Positions 40,451 to 49,949 of a stretch of DNA of 64,000 nt are shown piece after piece. Source of the DNA: Semisulcospira habei (taxonomy: Eukaryota > Mollusca > Gastropoda > Semisulcospiridae); assembly GCA_036245525.1 (NCBI GenBank), contig BTPG01000004.1, positions 159,884,552-159,948,551 of the forward strand. The letters run 5' to 3'. Both the position numbers and the translations under genes were made by a program. Every line of letters starts with the position of its first letter. Position 1 is the stretch's first letter. Under the pieces are notes generated by a model. It was not told the origin of the DNA. It made no database searches and saw only the letters and a list, made by a program, of their open reading frames with translations.

Positions 40451-41365
40451 TTCTTCTCTGACAAATGCCCTCTGGGGTGCAGGGTCATACAGGTAATATA
40501 TTGTTGCGTCTGGACCGGGAATTATTTTTTTTATATTGTGTACAGACCAGATGGGGTCTGTTGCCCTGCGTCTGTCGTCGTTCTCAGCCTCCCCTGGCTG
40601 ATATAAATATCTCACCTGTTTAGTAAATAAACTTGTGTCTGGAGGTGGGGTTGGTCCTGTTTTTGGCTCTGTAATTGTTTTCAATTTAATAGCATCAACA
40701 GGCTTAGGGTGTCCTTCGTTATTCATTGCTTTTATCACATGTGGTAATCTCTTTACCCACTCCGTGTTACGGGTGTCATGCATGAGTTCCTTAGAATACT
40801 GGTAACTGAAAAGTCTTTCTGATAACTGTTTGTTAAAGTTTTCAACAATTGCCTGCGATCCGTGCACGCCTGGAATACCACGTCTGACCAGTACGCCATG
40901 CTTCGCAAATAACTGATTAACAGCACCTTTGAATTCTGATCCATCATCAACCTGCACTAGTCTGGGGTATCTTAAAGGGCCTCGACCATATATTTTTGTT
41001 AATGCTGTAGCAACTGTACTGGCTGTTTTGTCAGATATGGGTTCAGCGTCTTTGTACCTTGAAGCAATGTCTACAACAGTTAATGCATATTTGTATCGTT
41101 TCTTTCTTATTGTGTCATGGGGTAAGAACAGGAGGTCCATTTGGTGTGTGTCATTAGGTGTTGTGTTCTCAAAATGGGGCCTCGTTATCTTTCTTGGAGC
41201 AGGAAGATATATCTGCCAAATTGCTTGTCTCTGTAACCATTGTTTGACCTGATTGAGTGTTATATCTCCGCCCACAGCGGCATGTAATTTCTGAATAGCT
41301 GTTTGCCCTTTCCAATAACCTGATGGTGAGTAATATATTTTCGATAGTTTATTTTCGGCTGCCAT
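40406..41365 (-). CDS. Retrovirus-type integrase (rve)
   Basis: 319 codons from the ATG at 41365 (context GAAAAAATGGCAGCC); the frame is open 12 codons further but lacks an ATG. The core has the DDE triad: Asp in DTHQMDLLFLP, Asp in LVQVDDGSEFKG, and Glu in AIVENFNKQLSERLF, 34-35 residues later. The C-terminal part (TDPIWSVHNIKKIIPGPDAT) looks like the SH3/chromo-like DNA-binding tail of Polinton integrases. A classic HHCC zinc finger is not evident at the N-terminus. It inserts the element and makes the short target duplication. Intact. Its 5' end overlaps the next minus-strand gene by 17 bp. Confidence 0.93.
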   Translation of the reverse strand: MAAENKLSKIYYSPSGYWKGQTAIQKLHAAVGGDITLNQVKQWLQRQAIWQIYLPAPRKITRPHFENTTPNDTHQMDLLFLPHDTIRKKRYKYALTVVDIASRYKDAEPISDKTASTVATALTKIYGRGPLRYPRLVQVDDGSEFKGAVNQLFAKHGVLVRRGIPGVHGSQAIVENFNKQLSERLFSYQYSKELMHDTRNTEWVKRLPHVIKAMNNEGHPKPVDAIKLKTITEPKTGPTPPPDTSLFTKQVRYLYQPGEAENDDRRRATDPIWSVHNIKKIIPGPDATIYYLYDPAPQRAFVREELQIIPPDTVTHFSN

Positions 41366-41783
41366 TTTTTCTAGCAATGAAAACTCCAGTAAAATAAACA
41401 AATGTCATTCCCACTAAAACAAAGATTATCTCTCCATTTCTTTGTTGTGTGCTTGGTTTGTAATAGTCACTTAGTTTCGGTTTCGGGATAGACATGTCTT
41501 CACCTGTGACAAGATAGTATTCCCTGATTGCTTCGTCTGTATTTGAAAACGTATGTTGTGCGTGGCCTTCAAGCCTGAGTTTTTCATTGATGAAATCAAG
41601 TTTTTCAATTCTATTCTTCTCATAATCCTGTTGGGCTTGAGCAAGTTTTTCAGATGCTTCATTGTGACGTTTCATTTCTTCCGCTGATTCCTCTCTACCC
41701 ATTTTAGAAAAGAGATAATTAGAGCCACTGAAAGCCAATGCATTAACAACTGCCCCACCAATCATAATAGCTATCGTCGCCAT
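41349..41783 (-). CDS. Polinton small membrane/coiled-coil protein (144 aa)
   Basis: Intact, start context AAATAAAAATAATATGGCG. A hydrophobic N-terminal segment (IAIMIGGAVVNALAFSG), then a charged coiled coil (about residues 30-75, EESAEEMKRHNEASEKLAQA) and a second hydrophobic segment near the end (IIFVLVGMTFVYFTGVFIA). A two-anchor topology is likely. No homologue named; a virion membrane or assembly role is speculative. Confidence 0.65.
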   Translation of the reverse strand: MATIAIMIGGAVVNALAFSGSNYLFSKMGREESAEEMKRHNEASEKLAQAQQDYEKNRIEKLDFINEKLRLEGHAQHTFSNTDEAIREYYLVTGEDMSIPKPKLSDYYKPSTQQRNGEIIFVLVGMTFVYFTGVFIARKNGSRK

Positions 41784-41794
41784 ATTATTTTTAT

Positions 41795-42025
41795 TTACAT
41801 AGAAACATTTTCGGAAATAATTCCTTGTTTAACAAGAAGGTCTTTCGTGGCGATTGATGCTGTTACAACTACAATTAGCTTAGCGCTGTCTTCGAAATCG
41901 AGTCTACTGAGGTCTGCTGATTTCATTTTGAGTAGATTTTTTCCCAGCATAGAAAACGCTACTGCTAATGCACTGATTACTGCAGAGTGATACACAAGAT
42001 TCATTAAATTCTTTGAGTCATTCAT
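41795..42025 (-). CDS. Polinton small hydrophobic protein (76 aa)
   Basis: Intact short frame with one hydrophobic segment (LVYHSAVISALAVAFSMLG) followed by a soluble tail (SADLSRLDFEDSAKLIVVVT). It lacks the ATAAAA start context. It sits 11 bp upstream of the previous gene on the same strand, which supports it being real. Confidence 0.5.
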   Translation of the reverse strand: MNDSKNLMNLVYHSAVISALAVAFSMLGKNLLKMKSADLSRLDFEDSAKLIVVVTASIATKDLLVKQGIISENVSM

Positions 42026-42062
42026 TTCTTAGGCAAGAAAAAATTAAAATAAATAAATTTAT

Positions 42063-42524
42063 TTACTGCATAAAAAATGGGTCAACGGCTTTGGGTGTTA
42101 CTGGTAATGTGGCGACTTCTGGTTTTGTTTTTGGAGTGTCTGATTTTTTGGTCACTGTACGAGTCTGTGGTTTGTATTTTTTGTATAATTGATACCCTAC
42201 GTAACCAAATCCGACAACAAATCCGACAATTATATATTTTGTTGATTGAGGTTCGGGGTCAGGGTTAGACTGGGTTGTTTGTCTCTCACTTTGATGTGGG
42301 TGTCCTGTCGGTGTTGGTCTTGATGGTAGTGAAGGTGTTGATGCCTGGTCAGTCACATGAGACTTTTCTGTTTGTGTTTGAAGCTGTAATTTTTTTTGCC
42401 TGTTCCATTCGGCTAATCTTTTTCCTGCATCAACGCGGCCTGGACTTTTAGCCTTAGTCACAGTTTGAACCTGTGTCAAAACAGGGTCCGGGTTCAGTTG
42501 TGGAGTCGTCTGGGTTTCGTCCAT
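42063..42524 (-). CDS. Polinton single-pass protein (153 aa)
   Basis: Intact frame rich in Gln, Thr, Pro and Lys, with one hydrophobic span (KYIIVGFVVGFGYVGYQLY, about residues 98-116) followed by a basic tail. Low-complexity ends suggest a tethered linker-like protein. Start overlaps the end of the next gene by 71 bp. Function unknown. Confidence 0.55.
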   Translation of the reverse strand: MDETQTTPQLNPDPVLTQVQTVTKAKSPGRVDAGKRLAEWNRQKKLQLQTQTEKSHVTDQASTPSLPSRPTPTGHPHQSERQTTQSNPDPEPQSTKYIIVGFVVGFGYVGYQLYKKYKPQTRTVTKKSDTPKTKPEVATLPVTPKAVDPFFMQ

Positions 42525-42981
42525 TTTCTTCTGCAGTAAAATTTATTTTTGAAAAATCAATATGACTCCCGGTAACAAGAAGGGCTACGACAGGAGCAAG
42601 GTAATTTCCGAACTTGTAAAACATGACACATGCTAATTTGCCAATTGAACTTGAAACAATAGGATTGCTTTCAAGGTCGTGTGAAAGACTGTCACTATCC
42701 ACAGGTAGAAAGTGACTCACTGCTTTTGTGTATAGGCATACAAGAGATCGACTCAAATCACGAGTCATTAGTGAGGCAATGTGGTTTTCATATTTTGAAT
42801 GAAGTTTTAATAGTTCGTCAGCGGTGAGAGATTCAATATCCTCTGTCATGTATTGTTTTCCGAGATAAGCCTTTGACTTGCCTGAGACAATCACAGACAA
42901 AAGACGCTGTTTCTTAGAGTCTAAATCTTTGTTTTCTACAGCGTTGATATCATTTAGAAGAAGTAATTCGTCTTGATTCAT
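42454..42981 (-). CDS. Polinton right-end protein (175 aa), paralogue at 55788
   Basis: Start placed at the ATG 42981 (TTTTTATTATAAAATGAAT), 26 bp inside the right inverted repeat; an in-frame ATG at 43014 lies within the repeat. Begins MNQDELLLLNDINAVENKDL and contains RLLSVIVSGKSKAYLGKQYM, both shared with the fragment at 55788-55976. It ends in an acidic Thr/Pro-rich tail. Function unknown, but conservation between two element families argues that it is a real protein. Confidence 0.75.
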   Translation of the reverse strand: MNQDELLLLNDINAVENKDLDSKKQRLLSVIVSGKSKAYLGKQYMTEDIESLTADELLKLHSKYENHIASLMTRDLSRSLVCLYTKAVSHFLPVDSDSLSHDLESNPIVSSSIGKLACVMFYKFGNYLAPVVALLVTGSHIDFSKINFTAEENGRNPDDSTTEPGPCFDTGSNCD

Positions 42982-43006
42982 TTTATAATAAAAAATATTA
43001 ATTTTA

Positions 43007-43161
43007 AATGACATTGATTTTGGAAACCTTTATTTTACTGAAAAAAATAAGGAGAAACCTAAAAAAACGGGGTGTGTCATTAGATGAGCGATTTGTGATC
43101 AAAAACAATGAAAAATTGACGTCGTCAAAAAATCTGTTGTATTCTCCATCTTTATATCTCT
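43007..43161. repeat. Polinton right terminal inverted repeat
   Basis: Reverse complement of 25216-25370 with about two mismatches, ending CATCTTTATATCTCT. Confidence 0.95.
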
Positions 43162-43166
43162 TGCTG
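43162..43166. repeat. Polinton target duplication, right (TGCTG)
   Basis: Matches 25211-25215. Confidence 0.7.
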
Positions 43167-43197
43167 GACAAAAGTGCTAACTTAAAACCTATTTAAC

Positions 43198-43740
43198 CCC
43201 ATGACCACATTTCCCAAATTTTGTCATTTAACAACTAAATACCAGTTGCAGGCGACAGATTCACCATGATCATTCAAGGGTAATGGCAGATTACCTTGGT
43301 TGATTGTACATTGCTTAACGTCCCGACAGCAACAAGGCTTTCTCAGGACGTGCCTGCACTGCTTGTGAAAAAAAAAAAAAAAAAAAAAACTAAACAGAAA
43401 ATTGAATGTATGTCGCCAGCCGGTCAAATACGTTAAATAAACCTACAACATGGGGCCTAAATAAAGCTAAGACCATTTAGCAACACACATCCAATATCAA
43501 GAGCTACAGGCAGTGCAGACAGTAGGGAGAGTTTTAAAAAGGCAAATACAGGTGAATGGACAAAGGGTAGACAGAAACACATGCCCCAGAATAGAGAGAA
43601 AAACCCACCCTGTGGGGTTGATCAGGGTGACCCTGGGAACTAAAAAATACCTAACCCCACCCAAGTCCCCCAAGGCAGACCCGGGTGGGGTAGATTACCT
43701 TGGTGCCTGATGACTCCAAGCTAATCTGGCACTAAAAAAG
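43198..43740. mobile_element. Mini-element M6 interrupted by SINE-like copy C
   Basis: TTAA at 43194-43197, then CCCATGACCACATTTCCC, the arm ATGATCATTCAAGGGTAATG, a SINE insertion, and the other arm CCAAGCTAATCTGGCACTA. The right end is lost at the LINE remnant that follows. Confidence 0.6.
43301..43691 (-). mobile_element. SINE-like repeat, copy C
   Basis: Between 13-bp duplications AGATTACCTTGGT (43288-43300 and 43692-43704). Same unit as copies A and B, with a longer A run in the middle (43369-43389). Confidence 0.9.
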
Positions 43741-43749
43741 TCCTAGTTG

Positions 43750-44940
43750 AGGCAAGAGAAGATTCAAGATTCAAAGATTCAAAAACTTTATTGTCCAGAT
43801 AAAAAGATTTTATATGGAAATTTTCCTTTGCAGCACTGGTGTAGGATAATTCAATAAAACAAGGAATCAAGTGACATAAATAATGATAATAATAATACGT
43901 ATGCAACAAAAATACAAACATCACAATATCAAACATACACACACACCCTATCAGCATACACACACGCTAAAAGAAGTGGGGGGGGGGGGGGGTTAAAACA
44001 AGGGGAGGAAATGGTATGGTGGGTTAGGCTTAGCCTGAATGCAGAATGAAGGGATGAAGAGGAGAATGGGCCTTCATCACAGTTGTTTTGAGTTTAGGAT
44101 ACTGATGGCGGTGGGAATGAAGGAGCGCTTGTACACGCTACGTTTTGCCAAAGGAGAACGCAGTCGTCTACCGGAGGGCAACATTTTGAATGCGTCATGA
44201 AGGGGGTGGGTGGGGTCACGGATAATTTTGCATGCTTTTCTCTTACAAAACTCGTAGAGTCCAGAAAGAGATCTTTGCTCATGGCCAACGATTTTGCCTG
44301 CCAGTTTGACGACACGTGTCAACTTTGCCTTATCTCTTACAGTCAGGTTTCCAAACCATGCTATGACATTAAAAGTGAGAATGCTTTCAATTAAAGATCT
44401 GTACACTGTTTCTAAAATAACTGAATCAACGTCAAAGGACTTCAATTTCCTCAAAAGATACAATCTCTGATTTGCCTTTCTGCAAACACTGTCAACATGA
44501 AGACTGAAACTAACTTTTTTGTCCAGAACAGTGCCAAGGTACTTAAAAGAATCAACCTGTTCCACAGCTTCATAGTTTATCATAACTGGCCGCACCAGGG
44601 ATGTGTCCCTCGCCCGACCCTCCTCAAAACAGATTTCCTTTGTTTTTTGAACATTTAATTCCAGAAAGCTTGAGCCAAACCAAAAAGTGAGAAATTTTAT
44701 GAATTCAAAGTAATGAGAGAGTGAATGCTCGTCTTTAAATTTGATAAGGGTGAGAATATGAGTATTGCACGTTAATTCATTGGTGTAAATCGAGAAGAGT
44801 ACAGGAGACAGGACACACCCTTGAGGCGCCCCAGTGTTCAAAACCCGCTCACTAGACATGCTCCACCCACACTGACCCTCTGTGGCTGATCGCACAAAAA
44901 AGCCCTGACAATATGGCCTATCTGTGAACTTTAGCAAACA
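43750..44940 (-). mobile_element. Rex1-like LINE remnant, 5' truncated
   Basis: Minus-strand LINE tail ending in GATTCAAAGATTCAAAAAC-type repeats and TTTATTGTC near 43760-43795. It includes a poly-G run at 43980-43992. Confidence 0.65.
44077..44937 (-). pseudogene. LINE reverse transcriptase C-terminus lacking the catalytic box
   Basis: A 286-codon frame with LNTGAPQGCVLSPVLFSIYT, then VDSFKYLGTVLDKKVSFSLH, AGKIVGHEQRSLSGLY and MLPSGRRLRSPLAKRSVYKR. These are typical of Rex1/Babar-type LINEs. Where the catalytic xADD box should follow, the sequence jumps from LTLIKFKDEHS to a later segment, so the catalytic aspartates are deleted. The frame is otherwise open. It is a non-functional 3' remnant. 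Confidence 0.75.
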
Positions 44941-44968
44941 AAGCCTGCCCTGCAGCAGATTGCTTTAA

Positions 44969-45173
44969 TCCACTTAGCCCTGACACCCTACAACACGAGA
45001 CGGATCGACCATGATAATTCAAGGGTAGTGCCAGATTAGCTTGGCGCCTATAGGCGCCAAGCTAATCTGGCACTACTCTTGAATTATCACGGTCGATCAT
45101 GTCTTGCAACTAGTACATAGACGTAAGGTGACACTTTCAAAATGTGGGAAATGCGGCCTTGGGGTTAAATGGG
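44969..45173. mobile_element. Palindromic mini-element M5
   Basis: TTAA at 44965-44968 and 45174-45177, ends CCACTTAGCCC / CCCATTTAACCC. The core at about 45003-45097 is a near-perfect palindrome: TCGACCATGATAATTCAAGG, GTGCCAGATTAGCTTGGCGC and their complement. Best core of the family. Confidence 0.78.
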
Positions 45174-45539
45174 TTAACCTTGTTAAAACAGCCAGCGGTA
45201 CTGTAAGCAGTCCCTATGGCTGATTGCACAGGAGGTTAATTCAAGCATTATAGAGGTACTGTTTCCCATACTGAATCAGATCAAAACGCTACGTGTTGCA
45301 TCAACCCAACAAAGATGCTCATGTAAAACAATATGTTCACTTATTATAAAGACATTATAAACAAGTGTTGTGAGTGGAACACTCTGCTATCCCAGACTGG
45401 CAATCCTCATTTGATATTATGTCAGACACATATACTAATGGTCAAAACTTAAGGGACACTTTTTATCGCAGACGCACCGACAACACCACACAAATAATGT
45501 AACAATACTTGGAGTCAGTACTTTGCTAATTTATTTATT

Positions 45540-45965
45540 TATTATTACATGGTATTTATATGGCGCATTTCTCATATTTATAATATAACTCAATGCGCAG
45601 AATGTAGCCGCGAACTGAACCCAACAAGCACGCTCAAGTGAATCACACGCATTCACTCACACACTGTACGTAAACACAGAACATTCACGTGGTGCTAAGG
45701 GCAAGCTCAAGCGAGCTACTGACGGTATTTGAAAATCGTTTTGTATTTTAAATTTTATTAAGTTGGCTGAAACTGATACCAAAGTGAAGGGGGAGGAAGA
45801 GCCGGAGTACCCAGAGAAAGAACCCCCGACGGTCCGCCCGAATTAACGGTGACACTTACTAGAGGAGAAAAATCCGACACTGGAACCCGGAATCGAACCT
45901 CGCACCTTTAGCATATCTGACACTGGAACCCGGAATCGAACCTCGCACCTTTAGCATATTCAGAA
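45540..45965 (-). mobile_element. tRNA-derived SINE with duplicated B box
   Basis: The minus strand carries GAGGTTCGATTCCGGGTTCC, a good Pol III B box, twice (about 45888-45905 and 45928-45945) in a 40-bp tandem duplication. A conserved GGGTACTCCGGCTCTTCC core follows. The tail region near 45540-45600 contains TATTTATATGGCGCATTT. No full tRNA fold is present, so it is a SINE and not a tRNA gene. Confidence 0.7.
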
Positions 45966-46240
45966 ACAATTTCATTTCAGTTTTGAGTAGACGGGCTCAG
46001 TCAGTGGCGAGTGTACCCACCATTTGCAGCCAAGCATTCAATGCAGCGTTGATGCATGGAGTTCACCAGGGTTTGGAGAACATGTTGTGGGATCGCTTCC
46101 CACTCTTGATGCAGGAACTGAGTCAGGTGGGGGACGCCTTAAGAATAAGAGTACTTTATTATCTCGAAAAGAGAAATTCGCTGGGGTGGTTAAGGTGGGG
46201 GGTGGTTGCTGACTACACGTTGCCCCAGCATGTCCCAGAG

Positions 46241-46694
46241 GTTAGTTAGTTATTTGGGTTTAACGCCGAGCAGGCAACTAAGGCCATCTCACGGCAGGAT
46301 GGGTAAAAATCTGGTCAGCCAGACTAAAAGATCTTAAGACATGATGTAAATATACCTTAAAAATATATCAGGTTAAAATGTCGCACAGGTCTTTAAAGAA
46401 AACGTCGACAGACTCTCAAAAAGGTCAAAATAATAGAAACATCATAGTCAAATGCTCAAATCTTATTAAAAATATGGCACTCTCTCAGAAAACTGAAGAT
46501 CTTGTCCGGGGGCACATCCTGTAACAAAAACCTTTAAGGAGTCTGCTGTGAAATGTTTATACCTTGTGTCGATTAGATCAGCACAAGACAGCAAAAAGTG
46601 TTGAACAGAGTACTGCTCGTCGCAGGCATAACACCATGGACGCTCCTCCTGTTTCAGTAAATAAGAGTGCGTAACATACGTGTGCCCGATGTGG
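46241..46694 (-). mobile_element. I-type LINE 3' end, copy a (5' truncated)
   Basis: Begins GTTAGTTAGTTATTTGGG (minus-strand TAAC tail), then TTTAACGCCGAGCAGGCAAC and AAGGCCATCTCACGGC. It includes the last part of the RNase H-side coding region in minus orientation. It is truncated at GCCCGATGTGGA, where copy b begins. Confidence 0.8.
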
Positions 46695-47407
46695 AGTTAG
46701 TAAGTTATTTGGGTTTAACGTCGAGCAGGCAACTAAGGCCATCTCACGGCGGGAAGGGTAAAAATCTGGCAAGCCAGACTAAAAGAAAGGTCTTAGGACA
46801 TGATGTAAATATACCTTAAAAATATGTCAGGCTAAAATGTCGCACAGGTCTTTAAAGAAAATGTCGACAGACTCTCAAAAAGGTCAAAATAATAGAAACG
46901 TCATAGTCTATAAACGCTCAAATCTTATTAAAAATATGGCACTCTCTCAGAAAACTGAAGATCTTGTCCGGGGGCACATCCCGGAACAAAACCTTCAAGG
47001 ACTCTGCTGTGAAATGTTTATACCTTGTGTCGATTAGATCAACACAAGACAGCAAAAAGTGTCGAACAGAGTACTGCTCGTCGCAGGCTTAACACCATGG
47101 ACACTCCTCCTGTTTCAGTAAATAAGAGTGCATAACATACATGTGCCCGATGTGGAGCCGAGCAAGGACAGTCTCCTCACGGCGGCTGCCGCAGCAATAA
47201 GGTAGACCGTCGGACAACTTAGGAAGGGCTTCATGCAGCTTGTTAGCTTCCTCTTTGTCCCACTCGGACTGCCACTCACGGGCTATGTACGCACTAACCA
47301 CATATCTAAAATCACTATAAACAGTCTGTGTCAGGGACAGGGTCGTTGCGGGCATCGTTGGCAGCAGAATCTGCAATCCTGTTGCCTTCGATGACCACAT
47401 GCCCTGG
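46695..47407 (-). mobile_element. I-type LINE 3' end, copy b (5' truncated)
   Basis: Same 3' end as copies a and c. It carries decayed coding up to the region REWQSEWDKEEANKLHEALP. Truncated at CACATGCCCTGG. Confidence 0.8.
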
Positions 47408-47634
47408 GTTAGTTAGTTAGTTAGTTATTTGGGTTTAACGCCGAGCAGGCGACTAAGGCCATCTCACGGCGGGATGGGTAAAAATCTGGTCAGCCAGACT
47501 AAAAGCAAGGTCTTAAGACAAGATGTAAATATAGATTAAAAATCTCAGGCTAAAATGTCGCACATGTCTGGAAAAGAAACGTCTACAGACTCTCAAAAAG
47601 GGCAAATAAAAAAATTCACATAGTCTATGAATGC

Positions 47635-48405
47635 TCAGATCTTGTTAAAAATATTGCATTCTCTCAAAAAATTGAAGATTTTGTCCGGGGGAACATCCCG
47701 GAACAAAACCTTCAAGGAGTCTGCTGTGAAGTGTTTATATCTGGTGTCAATTAGGTCAGCACAATACAGCAAAAAGTGTCGAACAGAAAACTGCTCATCA
47801 CAGGCAAAACACCATGGACGCTCATCCTGTTTAAGTAAGTAAGAGTGCGTAACATATGTGTGCCCGATGTGGAGCCGAGCAAGGACAGTCTCCTCACGGC
47901 AGCTGCCGCAGCGGAAAGGTAGACTGTCAGACAACTTAGGAAGAGCTTCATGAAGCTTGTTCCCTTCCTCTTTGTCCCACTCGGACTGCCACTCGCGGGC
48001 TATGTACACACTAATAACAGGTTTAAAATCACTATAGACAGTCTGTGTGTCAGGGACAGGGTCACTGCGGGCACTGTTGGCAGCAGAATCTGCGATTCTG
48101 TTGCCTTCGATGCCCACATGCCCTGGGACCCAAATAAAAATGATGTCATAATATTCCTTCATCCAGTCTGTGTAGAGCTCTCTGATCTGCACCAGCAGTG
48201 GGTGGTCATTTCCCGGGCCCTGAAGGGCCTGCAGGGCAGAAAGAGAGTCAGACAGAATCAGGAAGTTCCTTTCTCTAGATCGATAAGCATGCCTGAGTGC
48301 GAGCAGAACCGCCTGCAGTTCTGCACTAAATACAGATGAGTGGTCTGGGAGGCGGTGCTTAAATGGGCGTCCAGGATGGCGAGAGGACACTGCGGCCGCA
48401 GCCAC
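47635..48405 (-). pseudogene. LINE RNase H domain
   Basis: A 256-codon frame with the RNase H core: VFSAELQAVLLALRH, LILSDSLSALQAL, IIFIWVPGHVGIEGNRIADS (catalytic Asp/Glu/His context). It ends with a Cys/His region (CGSCREETVLARLHIGHTYV, then CFACDEQFSVRHFLLYC). Intact frame but separated from the RT by shifts. Confidence 0.82.
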
Positions 48406-48633
48406 TCTCCCATCCTCAGACTTTGACCCATCGGTATAGATGCGACAATAGCCAGGAAAAATTTAAAGCAGTTCATTGAGACTCTGTTGGTATATGGCTG
48501 GTGGAGTTGAGTCTTTCTTGTGGGCAGTCAAGTCCAGCAAGATGTCAGGAACTGGTAAGAGCCAGGGTGGAGTGATGTGTTGCAGGGATTAAGAAACTCT
48601 GTCCAGGTCCAATCCGGCTGCCTGCAGATGAGG

Positions 48634-49949
48634 TCAGACACGGAAAGAAAGTGGACGGACAGCTCCCGGATGGGTATCATAAATCTCTGCAAACGATGGT
48701 TTAAAAACACAATCATAGGCAGGATTGTCTGGATGGGCCTTCAGTTTCAGAACATAGCTGAGCATGAGGCGGATGCGGCGGAGCTTGAGAGAAGGTTCCC
48801 CAGCCTCGGCATACAGACTAGGAACTGGAGACGTCCTGAAGGCCCCAAGACATATCCGCAGACCCTGATGGTGAATTGTATTCAGACGCTGTAGCACAGA
48901 CTTGGAAGCTGAGCCATACACCACAGAGCCGTAATCCAGTTTGGACCAAACAAGGGCCCGGTACAGTCGAAGTAAGTCAGTACGGTCCGCACCCCAGTCA
49001 GACCAACCAACGACACGAAGAACGTCGAGAGCCTTCTGACAAGAGGTTCTGAGGTAATTAATATGGTTGCGGAAGGCAAGTCTTTTGTCAAAAATGACCC
49101 CCAGAAACTTTGTCTCCTCTGCCACCTTAATTGGCACTCCGGCAATGCTCAGGCTAGGTTCTGGAAAAAATTTCGTCTGGTTAGTAAAATGCACACAGAC
49201 CGTCTTGGAGGGTGAGAACTTGAATCCATTGAGAGACACCCACCGCTGGATGCGATCAATGCACAGCTGCAGGCGCCTCTCAAGGGACGCAAGTCCTCGA
49301 CCACGTGCGCACAAAGTCGTCAACAAACAAAGAGCATTCAGAATCATCCTTGACGGCCTTTACAATGTTATTAATTTTAATACTAAATAAAACAGGAGAT
49401 AGAATGCTGCCCTGTGGGACACCCATCTCCTGTTCAAAGGAGTCGGAGAGGGTGGAGCCCACACGGACATGGAACGACCGGTTAGTAAAAAAATTGTGAA
49501 TAAAAACGGGCAGGTGCCCTTTAAAACCCATTGTCCAACAAGTCAGACATTATGCCATACTTCCAGGTAGAGTCATATGCCTTCTCAAGATCAAAGAAAA
49601 TTGCATAGACATGCTGCTTATTGACAAAAGCATCTCGAATAAATGATTCAAAGCGAACTAAATGGTCAGTTGTACTACGGAAGCGCCGGAAACCGCACTG
49701 GAGGTCTGTGAGGAGACCCTGTGACTCAAGATGCCACACCAGGCGGGCGTTGACCAGGCGCTCCATAGTTTTACATAAACATGATGTCAAAGCGATAGGC
49801 CGGTAGTTGCCCGGGTCGGAAGGATCCTTACCCGGCTTGGGGATCAGTACAACCACAGCCTGGTGCCAAGACGGCGGAAAATTGCCAGTTCTCCAGATCT
49901 GGTTAAAGGCCTTGAGAAGTACAAGGAGTGACCTCTCAGGCAGATGCAT
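48634..49949 (-). pseudogene. LINE reverse transcriptase, frameshifted
   Basis: Three minus-strand frames in order. 49949-49521 has VVVLIPKPGKDPSDPGNYRP and FFDLEKAYDSTWKYGI. 49531-49280 has MGVPQGSILSPVLFSIKIN and the FVDDF catalytic box. 49347-48634 has the thumb and linker (FKFSPSKTVCVHFTN, VKVAEETKFLGVIFDKRL-like). At least two shifts disable it. Confidence 0.8.

Larger units (their letters stand above)
25216..43161. mobile_element. Polinton/Maverick (adintovirus-like) element
   Basis: A 17.9-kb element with 155-bp terminal inverted repeats that differ at about 2 positions, and a TGCTG duplication. It encodes a complete set of Polinton hallmarks: protein-primed polymerase B, rve integrase, FtsK/HerA-type packaging ATPase and double-jelly-roll capsid protein, plus a probable minor capsid protein and small conserved proteins. 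AT-rich coding sequence contrasts with the GC-rich DIRS elements. Inactivating changes are a frameshift in the capsid gene and SINE-like insertions in two genes (26473 and 32509). No adenovirus-type maturation protease was found. It lies within a TSC1 intron and may be read as an integrated viral genome or a self-synthesising transposon. Confidence 0.95.

Noticed and set aside
41366..41401. Longer integrase start
   Set aside because: The extra codons begin at TTG, not ATG; the ATG at 41365 has the A-rich start context.
45885..45950. Possible tRNA gene
   Set aside because: A good B box is present, in duplicate, but there is no paired acceptor stem or A box at the right distance; better explained as a SINE.
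45983..46249. 88-codon plus-strand frame
   Set aside because: Part of a repeat-like stretch beside LINE tails; no family resemblance and the frame ends inside the LINE tail.
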